Shown piece by piece: positions 1 to 6,007 of a stretch of DNA of 6,843 bases. The translations under genes were made by a program, and so were the position numbers. The DNA is from Sphingomonadales bacterium UBA658 (lineage in GTDB: Bacteria > Pseudomonadota > Alphaproteobacteria > Sphingomonadales > Sphingomonadaceae). Under the pieces are notes generated by a model that worked only from the letters and a program-made list of their open reading frames with translations, ran no database searches and was not told the DNA's origin. The stretch lies in assembly GCA_002299195.1 (NCBI GenBank), contig DBOA01000007.1:649-7491 (forward strand), written 5' to 3'. Positions within the stretch are counted from its first letter, which is position 1; each line of letters starts with the position of its first letter.

Positions 1-273
1 GGCACAGTCACCATGGACGTTGCTGAAGCTGTAAAGGCTGCAAAGGCCGGTCAGGCTGAGTTCCGCGTTGAAAAGCAGGGCATCATCCACAGCGGCATCG
101 GCAAGAAGAGCTTCTCTGACGCTGACCTGCGCAAGAACTTCGACGCGTTGATCGACGCCGTCATCAAGAACAAGCCAAGCGGCTCAAAGGGCAAATATGT
201 CCGCCGCGTTGCGGTCAGCTCGTCAATGGGCCCAGGCCTCAAGATCAATCTGGCGGACGTCGCTGGCGCTTAA
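1..273 (+). CDS. rplA: 50S ribosomal protein L1, C-terminal part (5' end outside window)
   Basis: This is the last 90 codons of ribosomal protein L1, read in frame from base 1 to a TAA stop at 271-273. L1 binds 23S rRNA at the mobile L1 stalk, helps release the E-site tRNA, and in many bacteria represses its own rplKA operon by binding the mRNA leader. The visible part is the end of domain I: the segment with GIIHSGIGKKSF, the helix NFDALIDAVIKNKPSGSKGKYV and the closing SSSMGPGLKI strand, all typical of bacterial L1. The ATG at 13 is an internal methionine, not a start, because the reading frame is open and L1-like before it (GTVTMDVAEA). A strong terminator follows 22 bp after the stop, so this is the end of its operon. 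The identification is very secure; the start lies upstream of the window. Confidence 0.97.
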   Translation, partial: GTVTMDVAEAVKAAKAGQAEFRVEKQGIIHSGIGKKSFSDADLRKNFDALIDAVIKNKPSGSKGKYVRRVAVSSSMGPGLKINLADVAGA

Positions 274-295
274 GCCACGACATCACACGAATATC

Positions 296-328
296 AAAAG
301 GGCTGGAGGGGAACCTCCGGCCCTTTTT
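296..328 (+). terminator. Rho-independent terminator after rplA
   Basis: The left arm 296-309 and right arm 314-327 pair over 14 positions, including one G-U pair, around a GGAA loop at 310-313. The core is a GC-rich GGGCTGGAGG/CCTCCGGCCC helix flanked by A and T runs. The T-run at 324-328 directly follows the GC core. It lies 22 bp after the L1 stop codon and should end the ribosomal protein transcript before the next gene. Confidence 0.93.
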
Positions 329-362
329 CTTTGCGGCGGGCGCCGTTATCCAATAGCCTTTC

Positions 363-1631
363 ATGATGCGAATATTTTTGACCTTTGTTATTGCGCTGTT
401 TCCACTGGCCGCCGTTGCGGCTGATCCGATTCAGCCAAAAGCTCCAACCCCCATCAAATCGATCGCCATTCCCATCAGGCATATCACCCCCGGGATCGAA
501 GCCTTGCTTTCCGACCAACTGGCGTTGCTCAAGGGAAAGCGGGTCGCACTGTTGACCAACCAGACCGGCGTTGATCGCAAGGGCGTCAGCGACGTCGATC
601 TATTGCGCGCGCATCCCGCCATCAATCTTGTCGCGCTTTTTAGCCCGGAACATGGTGTGCGTGGAGAGGCGCAAGCCGGTGAGAAGGTAGCCTCGGGCAT
701 CGATCCAAAATCCGGCTTGCCGGTCCACAGCCTCTACGGCGAAACCAAGATGCCGACTGACAAGATGATGCACGGCATTGATATTGTGCTGGTCGATCTG
801 CAGGACGTCGGCACGCGTTTTTATACATATTCCTCGACATTGCTGTTCATGCTGCGCGCAGCAGAGAAATCAGGAGCCGAGGTGATCGTGCTGGATCGTC
901 CCAATCCGCAAGGCGGGGTGATGATAGAGGGGCCAGTCCTCGAACCTGCATTTGCCTCTTTTGTTGGAAGCTTTGCCATGCCGGTACGTCACGGCATGAC
1001 GTTCGGTGAGCTCGCGCAGATGTTCGTCGGTGAGGAAAAGCTGCGCACGCGCCTTCGCGTTATTCCCATGCGCGGCTGGCGTCGCGACTTGGCGCCCTAT
1101 GTCGCTTGGGATTTGCCTTGGGTGCCGCCCTCACCCAATATGCGGACAGCCCAAACAGCCGCAGTATATCCCGGCACGGCCTTGTTTGAGGGCACCAACA
1201 TCTCCGAAGGAAGGGGTAGCGAAAAACCCTTCGAATATATCGGCGCGCCTTTCATCGATGGTGCAGCACTGGCGGATCTATTAAATGCAATGGGATTGCC
1301 GGGTGTCACTTTTGCGCCCATTTCCTTTACGCCGGATTTTTCGAAATATGCCGGACAGCCGTGTCACGGCGTGTGGATCATCCCCACCAACAGCACGACA
1401 TTCCAGCCATTCCGCACTGGCATCGCTTTGGTGAAGGCGGTCCACGGCATGTACCCAGACAAGTTTGAATTCCGCGCCGGCACTCCAAGCTTTTTTGACC
1501 AGCTGGCAGGAACCGACACGGTCCGTAAAGGCATTTTGGACGAAAAAGCAGTAAGCGAGATCGAAGCTCAGTGGCAACCCGGGCTTGAAGCCTTTAGGCA
1601 GCTACGGGCGAGGTATCTGATTTATCCTTGA
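363..1631 (+). CDS. Secreted DUF1343 family protein, NamZ-like exo-beta-N-acetylmuramidase (GH171)
   Basis: A 422-residue protein of the DUF1343 family. Characterised members (NamZ, glycoside hydrolase family GH171) remove MurNAc from the non-reducing end of peptidoglycan fragments. Residues 1-20 form a signal peptide (hydrophobic core FLTFVIALFPLAAVA, probable cleavage near Ala19/Ala20), so a periplasmic location is expected. Family hallmarks are LLTNQTG (63-69), the LFSPEHGVRGE segment (92-102) with Glu96 a likely catalytic acid, the VDLQDVGTRFYTY segment (144-156), LDRPNP (177-182), PVRHGMT (207-213) and the GTNISEGRGSEKPFE segment (277-291). Length fits the family and it looks intact. The start is ATG at 363 or the adjacent ATG at 366; neither has a clear Shine-Dalgarno site, but the signal peptide fixes the region. 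It begins 35 bp after the rplA terminator and overlaps the convergent symporter gene by 38 bp. Family assignment is firm; the exact substrate is inferred. Confidence 0.9.
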   Translation: MMRIFLTFVIALFPLAAVAADPIQPKAPTPIKSIAIPIRHITPGIEALLSDQLALLKGKRVALLTNQTGVDRKGVSDVDLLRAHPAINLVALFSPEHGVRGEAQAGEKVASGIDPKSGLPVHSLYGETKMPTDKMMHGIDIVLVDLQDVGTRFYTYSSTLLFMLRAAEKSGAEVIVLDRPNPQGGVMIEGPVLEPAFASFVGSFAMPVRHGMTFGELAQMFVGEEKLRTRLRVIPMRGWRRDLAPYVAWDLPWVPPSPNMRTAQTAAVYPGTALFEGTNISEGRGSEKPFEYIGAPFIDGAALADLLNAMGLPGVTFAPISFTPDFSKYAGQPCHGVWIIPTNSTTFQPFRTGIALVKAVHGMYPDKFEFRAGTPSFFDQLAGTDTVRKGILDEKAVSEIEAQWQPGLEAFRQLRARYLIYP

Positions 1632-3156
1632 TATCACGACCTGCGCAGCAAACAGCAAAGGCGACTGCCGTCCCGATACATAGCTGCCATGGGAAGGCCA
1701 GCGCCTTCCACGCCGTCGGCAGCCCAAGACTGTCCACGACATAATGCTGTTGCAGCAGGATCGTGACAAAACCAGCCAGCAGAGCGGCGATCACCGACCA
1801 TGTCGCCCCCCGCTTCGTAAAGACCACGGTGCCATAGACCCCCAGCAAGCCCGAATAGGCAAAGACCATGACGCCCAGTACAAATTCAAGCAAAGGCGTG
1901 TCGCTGTAATGCTGCCAATAGAAACATAATATCGACATCGCAAACAGCGCACAGGCGAGCAATATCATCGCCGCGCGTCCGGCGTTGACATAATGCTGCT
2001 CGCTGGATGGTGCGCCACGCCGTTCCAGCCAGGGCCGGTAAAAATCGTTCACAACCACCGCCGACATCGAGATTAATCCGGAATTGATCGCCGCCGCCGC
2101 GATGACGCCCACGGTGACCAGCCCGCGCAAGCCGGGGGGGATTTCAGACAGAATGAACGACATGAAGACTGTGATTTTTTCGCCCGCGAACGCATTGGTA
2201 GCGCCAACGCTCACGCCCATCAGGTCGGGGCGGTTGTAGAAAATGTGGAGCAGCGATCCTATCGCCATGAATAAAGCCACCACGGGGATTGCCGCCCACA
2301 TGCTCGCATACAAAGCGCGCTTGCCCGATTGTGCATTTTCGCATGCCAAAAAGCGCTGCGTCGTGTCCTGATCGAGCCCGGTATTGCCGATATTGAGCAG
2401 CACCAACCCGGTCAGGATCGCCCAAACGGTAAACGGCCTGGTAAAGTCGAACGACCAGTCAAACAAACGCAGCTTGTCCATTCCGTCCGGTGCAGATTGA
2501 AGCGCGTCCCAAATTTCCGGAGCAGGTGCAGGGATTTTCACCAGCAGGAAAATGAGCACCAGCACCGCACCACCAAGGTAGAGCACGACCTGCACCAAGT
2601 CGCTCCAGATAACAGCATTCAGCCCGCCGAACAGTGTGAACACAACACCGAAAACGACAAGGACCGCGGACGCGATAACGATATGCTGCGGCTCGACATC
2701 AAGGAAGATGATCATCGAAACCGCAATAGCGGCAAGATACAGTCGCGCGCCGCTCGCCAAGATCCGGCCGACGAGATACATCCCCGCCGCCGCGCGTCTT
2801 GCGGTCGCGTCGAAACGGGCCTCCAGCAATTCATATACCGTGGTCGCACCGATGGCGTAGAAACGCGGGATCAGGAAACGTGCGACGATAAAGGCAGAGA
2901 TGATCGCGGCGAAGTTGCTTGTGAGATAGCTGTAATCACCGCGATAGCTGTTATCGGGGGCGCCGAGAAATGTTGCCGCCGACTGCATCGTCGACAGAAC
3001 GGAAACTGCAACCAGCCAGACCGGCGCATGATGCCCGGCGAGAAAATATTCATCCGCCGTTTTGGTCCGCCGTGTCGCCTGATAACCGGCAAATGCCAGC
3101 AATGCGACGTAGGCAAGCAATATGCCCCAGTCATAAACGGTGAATGCTAATGGCAT
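1594..3156 (-). CDS. Sodium:solute symporter (SSS family) permease
   Basis: A 520-residue inner-membrane Na+-coupled symporter with about 13 hydrophobic segments, the usual size for the SSS family (the PutP/SGLT fold). Visible hallmarks are the early ADEYFLAG motif (34-41), STMQSAATFLGAPD in the unwound first core helix (55-68), the GGLNAVIWSDLVQ signature (177-189), LDQDTTQRFLA (261-271) and INSGLISMSAVVVNDFYRP (357-375), whose serines correspond to the usual Na2-site region. The ATG start has GGGGGAG five bases upstream. It lies 55 bp downstream of the Rieske oxygenase gene on the same strand, with no terminator seen between them, so co-transcription is likely. Its 3' end overlaps the NamZ-like gene. 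The substrate cannot be read from sequence: MurNAc or another amino sugar (by analogy with Tannerella MurT, an SSS member) or the Rieske substrate are the two contextual guesses. Confidence 0.92.
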   Translation of the reverse strand: MPLAFTVYDWGILLAYVALLAFAGYQATRRTKTADEYFLAGHHAPVWLVAVSVLSTMQSAATFLGAPDNSYRGDYSYLTSNFAAIISAFIVARFLIPRFYAIGATTVYELLEARFDATARRAAAGMYLVGRILASGARLYLAAIAVSMIIFLDVEPQHIVIASAVLVVFGVVFTLFGGLNAVIWSDLVQVVLYLGGAVLVLIFLLVKIPAPAPEIWDALQSAPDGMDKLRLFDWSFDFTRPFTVWAILTGLVLLNIGNTGLDQDTTQRFLACENAQSGKRALYASMWAAIPVVALFMAIGSLLHIFYNRPDLMGVSVGATNAFAGEKITVFMSFILSEIPPGLRGLVTVGVIAAAAINSGLISMSAVVVNDFYRPWLERRGAPSSEQHYVNAGRAAMILLACALFAMSILCFYWQHYSDTPLLEFVLGVMVFAYSGLLGVYGTVVFTKRGATWSVIAALLAGFVTILLQQHYVVDSLGLPTAWKALAFPWQLCIGTAVAFAVCCAGRDIKDKSDTSPVAA

Positions 3157-3211
3157 GAATGCTCCCCCAAGGCTGAGCCATTAGCGGAATACATCTGTTT
3201 GTTCAAATGCG

Positions 3212-4573
3212 CTACCGCGCCATATATGCATCCAGCGTTTCGTGGTAATGGCGTATGCGGCTTTCCTGATAGCGCGCCAATGTCACACCCGGTTTCTTCG
3301 ACGCGCGCAGACCTTTTTGGATCCGCTTCAGATTGTCGGTATCCTGATCCGCTACCATTGCGGCCGAACCAAGCTCCGGTGCGTCAGCCCATTTCTGATC
3401 CAGCCCCAGCATCGTCATTTTTGCAGGTTCCCGATGCGATCCGTCGGGGGCTTTGGAAAACAGGAACATGATTTCCATGATGGAGCTTTCGGGATCGTCG
3501 CCGTTCGGACGAAAGCGGTAGGTGATGGGCAACGCCTGCCCGCCCCACGGAACCATATTGGGAAAAAGCATATATTCGATCAGGTCGAGCGATTCCGAGT
3601 CCGATAGCGCGGACATGTCGCGACCAATCGAGCGCGAAATCTTCTCACGCGCACGTTCGGCCAGCTTGCCCCGCGCCGTTTCACCCCCGCCCACTTCAAT
3701 GGGCTTGCCTGCAAAAAAGGGCACGTCGCGGCGCATTTCCTCGATGGTTTGTTCAGGTGTCGTTGCGGGTTTCGATGGGCTGGCGACGCCCTGCACGCTG
3801 ATCATCCGGCTGACATGGCGCACACCGGGCCAAACGTCATATTGGGTGTTGCTGTCCCCATAATAGCTCAGCACCTGTCCATGCGCGAAAGGCACATGGT
3901 ACGCTTCGACAAAAGCCTCCATCGCCAATTTCCAGTTGCATGGCATAATCTTGGCAACATGCGCTGCGACATAGCGGTCTTCCAGATTGAACGACGCAAA
4001 ATGCTCGGGTAGATTTTCAAGGTAAGTTTCAAGTGGTTCGGCATCGGCATCAAAATTAATGAAAACAAAGCCACCCCATGTGCCAACGCGGGCTTCAGGA
4101 AGGTTCATCTTGTCCTTATCAACATGCGGGAAATCCCATTGGCCGGGAATGACAGATAATGCGCCATCCAGCTTCCAAGTCCAGCCGTGGAAGGGGCAAC
4201 GAAACTGCTTAACGCAACCGCCTTCGGTGCGGAGCATCGTCCCGCGATGCAGGCATGAATTGATATAGGCTTTAATCTCGTCCGGGCCGGTCCGCACGAC
4301 GATGAGCGAGTCATGCACGATGTCGTAGACCACATGGTCGCCAATATTTGGGATATGCTCCAGCCTGCATGCCAGCTGCCATGTCTTGCGCCAAACCTGC
4401 TCGACTTCACGATCATGCCAGTCTTTGGCAAAGTAACGCGCAATAGAAACATCATCACTGCTTTGCCCAATGGCAGGTGATTCCACGCGCATGACCGCAG
4501 GCGCTGGATTAAGATCGCCGTCGAACACTTGCTGAACCGATGGGCCTGGACGGCGCGCAATTATGTTGTCCAA
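3212..4573 (-). CDS. Rieske non-haem iron oxygenase, alpha (catalytic) subunit
   Basis: A 453-residue ring-hydroxylating oxygenase large subunit, cytoplasmic, which would use an external electron-transfer chain to hydroxylate or demethylate an organic substrate. The N-terminal Rieske domain has the [2Fe-2S] motif Cys107-x-His109-x16-Cys126-x2-His129. The C-terminal catalytic domain has the NWKLAMEAFVEAYHVPFAH segment (213-231): His226 and His231 are the mononuclear iron ligands, and Glu223 occupies the bridging position that is Asp in naphthalene dioxygenase. The third ligand is probably Asp411 in the DQDTDN segment. The start is TTG, chosen because AGGGAG lies six bases upstream; the next in-frame ATG (residue 28) would still keep both domains. 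No ferredoxin, reductase or beta subunit is visible nearby, so redox partners must come from elsewhere. Substrate unknown. It is the first gene of a probable unit with the symporter. Confidence 0.93.
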   Translation of the reverse strand: MDNIIARRPGPSVQQVFDGDLNPAPAVMRVESPAIGQSSDDVSIARYFAKDWHDREVEQVWRKTWQLACRLEHIPNIGDHVVYDIVHDSLIVVRTGPDEIKAYINSCLHRGTMLRTEGGCVKQFRCPFHGWTWKLDGALSVIPGQWDFPHVDKDKMNLPEARVGTWGGFVFINFDADAEPLETYLENLPEHFASFNLEDRYVAAHVAKIMPCNWKLAMEAFVEAYHVPFAHGQVLSYYGDSNTQYDVWPGVRHVSRMISVQGVASPSKPATTPEQTIEEMRRDVPFFAGKPIEVGGGETARGKLAERAREKISRSIGRDMSALSDSESLDLIEYMLFPNMVPWGGQALPITYRFRPNGDDPESSIMEIMFLFSKAPDGSHREPAKMTMLGLDQKWADAPELGSAAMVADQDTDNLKRIQKGLRASKKPGVTLARYQESRIRHYHETLDAYMAR

Positions 4574-4579
4574 AACTCT

Positions 4580-4585
4580 CTCCCT
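4580..4585 (-). promoter_or_regulatory. Shine-Dalgarno site supporting the TTG start of the Rieske gene
   Basis: On the minus strand the bases read AGGGAG, a near-perfect anti-16S match, followed by six bases and then TTG at 4573-4571. The spacing is ideal and favours the TTG over the internal ATG 27 codons later. Confidence 0.75.
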
Positions 4586-4628
4586 GATAACTCTTGCGCC
4601 AACCTGCCGTCATGGTAGCAACTGTGCA

Positions 4629-5093
4629 ATGAACAATTTACCGCACCGCCACCTCATAACCATGACGCTGACCGTTGATTTCGCAGGGATGATCAGCATT
4701 GGTCAAACCCCCGCCGGCCTGCGCCGCATTGCCCCCGTCACCGGCGGCCATTTTGCTGGCGAGCGGCTGAACGGCACGGTGCTGCCGGGCGGAAATGATT
4801 GGGTCGTCAACCGTGAAGATGGTGTGATGGTGATCGACGTCCGCCTCACGCTCCAAACCGACGACGGGGCTTTGGTTTACCTCAATTATCAGGGCCGTTT
4901 TCTGGCCGAAGCCGAAGCAATGTCTCGGTTCCGGAAAGGCGCATTGCTGGAGCGCCACGAATATTCACTGGCAGTCGTCGCAAAATTCGAATGTGGGGAT
5001 AGCCGTTATAGCTGGCTTAACAATGTCATCGCCGTCGGCACCGGCGAACAAACCGCTGCGGGTCCGGTCTATTCGATTTTCGAAATAGGTTGA
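4629..5093 (+). CDS. DUF3237 / UPF0311 family protein
   Basis: A small cytoplasmic protein of about 154 residues with no signal peptide or membrane segment. It matches the DUF3237 (UPF0311) family by its TPAGLRRIAPVTGG segment (27-40), the GERLNGTVLPGGNDW segment (44-58), TLQTDDGALVYLNYQGR (74-90) and the closing RYSWLNNVIAVGTG (126-139). The family has no settled biochemical function; members often sit beside catabolic genes for aromatic or other hydrophobic compounds. Start choice is uncertain: ATG 4629 keeps the full family length; ATG 4662 would drop the first strand; ATG 4563 is in frame but falls inside the first codons of the divergent Rieske gene and adds a non-conserved tail. None has a clear Shine-Dalgarno site. 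It is transcribed divergently from the Rieske gene, with 55 bp between start codons, and its end overlaps the convergent exporter gene by 25 bp. Confidence 0.87.
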   Translation: MNNLPHRHLITMTLTVDFAGMISIGQTPAGLRRIAPVTGGHFAGERLNGTVLPGGNDWVVNREDGVMVIDVRLTLQTDDGALVYLNYQGRFLAEAEAMSRFRKGALLERHEYSLAVVAKFECGDSRYSWLNNVIAVGTGEQTAAGPVYSIFEIG

Positions 5094-5968
5094 AAAAATC
5101 GCGGCCATAAAAGGCTTAACGCCAAGCCGCCCATGACCAGCGCAGCGGCAAACAATTTCCAGCTCTGTAATGGCTCGTGCAAGAAAAAGGCCGATGCCCC
5201 GATTCCGAAAACCGGTACCAGCAATGCCATAGGCGCAACGGTTGCTGCAGGATGTCGCGCCAGAAGCCATCCCCAAATCCCATAGCCGAACATCGTGTTG
5301 CCCACCGCTTGCCAGACCACCGCCGCCCAGGTCGTCGCTGTTGCCGCGTGCACGCCTGCAATTAAGGCCGACGGGCCTTCAAATATCAAGGCGAGGGTCA
5401 ACAGTGGCGGGACAGCAAAGATGCTGGCCCAGACCACATAAGCAAGCATGTCGACCTTACCCGCGGCGCGCGAGACCATATTGCCACTCGACCAGCAAAA
5501 GGCCGCGGTTACGACGAGCATCAATCCCAATGGCGTCGCGCTGCCGTCCGAATGGGTCAGAATAACGGCCAGCCCGCTTGTCGCTAACGCAAGTGCAGCC
5601 CATTGGAATGTGCGCACCCTCTCCCCCGTCAGCCGCATGGATAGGGCAATGGTAAAGAAGACCTGGATCTGGACGACCAGTGAGGCGAGGCCGGGAGTAA
5701 TATCGCCCTTCATCGCCAAAAACAGCAGGCCGAACTGCCCGGCCCCGATCAATATGCCGTAGGCCGCAAGATTGGACAAAGGCACCGATGGCCGCTTTAG
5801 GAAGAACGCCGCGGGCAGAAATGCACACGTAAAACGAAGCGTCGCAAGCCATAAAGGCGGCAAATGGGCCAACGCCAATTTGATGACGACGAAATTCGTG
5901 CCCCACACCGCCATCACTGCGATCGCGAGCAGAAGGTGCAGGCGTGAAAGGGCGGCGTTTTGTGGCAT
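5069..5968 (-). CDS. eamA: EamA-type DMT family exporter
   Basis: A 299-residue inner-membrane protein of the drug/metabolite transporter superfamily, with two EamA repeats (about residues 12-137 and 148-287) and ten predicted helices. Segments closely resemble E. coli EamA (YdeD), which exports O-acetylserine and cysteine: VWGTNFVVIKLALAHLPPL (21-39), ATLRF (42-46), GLASLVVQIQVFFTI (93-107), FGYGIWGWLLAR (227-238) and VAPMALLVPVFGI (244-256). This comparison is from memory of the E. coli protein, so substrate identity remains an inference. The ATG start has AGGGGG six bases upstream. It lies 39 bp downstream of the carbon-nitrogen hydrolase on the same strand, so the two probably form one transcription unit. 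Its TAG stop lies inside the last codons of the convergent DUF3237 gene. Complete and apparently functional. Confidence 0.9.
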   Translation of the reverse strand: MPQNAALSRLHLLLAIAVMAVWGTNFVVIKLALAHLPPLWLATLRFTCAFLPAAFFLKRPSVPLSNLAAYGILIGAGQFGLLFLAMKGDITPGLASLVVQIQVFFTIALSMRLTGERVRTFQWAALALATSGLAVILTHSDGSATPLGLMLVVTAAFCWSSGNMVSRAAGKVDMLAYVVWASIFAVPPLLTLALIFEGPSALIAGVHAATATTWAAVVWQAVGNTMFGYGIWGWLLARHPAATVAPMALLVPVFGIGASAFFLHEPLQSWKLFAAALVMGGLALSLLWPRFFQPISKIE

Positions 5969-6007
5969 AAAAGTCCCCCTAACCGCTCAGCCCGTTTTTG
6001 CGAACAG

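Noticed and set aside
1590..1600. Short GGCTTCAAGCC palindrome (minus-strand reading) near the symporter stop, as a terminator
   Set aside because: The stem is only five base pairs with almost no loop and has no T-run, so it is not a credible terminator.
2329..3150. A 273-codon open frame on the plus strand opposite the symporter
   Set aside because: Its translation is rich in Arg, Gln, His and Asp with no recognisable domain, and it is antisense to a clear membrane transporter. It is a shadow frame from the codon bias of the true gene.
3157..3211. Hairpin or promoter in the Rieske-symporter gap
   Set aside because: Only a tiny GGCTGAGCC palindrome is present, with no T-run and no convincing promoter boxes; the gap looks like ordinary intra-operon spacing with the symporter ribosome site.
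4574..4628. Possible promoters or operator in the divergent gap
   Set aside because: Candidates such as TTGCAC on the minus strand and TGATAAC on the plus strand have no partner box at proper spacing, and the short CAAT direct repeat is too weak to call an operator.
5457..5906. A 149-codon minus-strand open frame inside the exporter gene
   Set aside because: It lies in another frame of the same strand as a well-supported EamA-type gene, has no family resemblance and is full of Arg, Gly and Cys.
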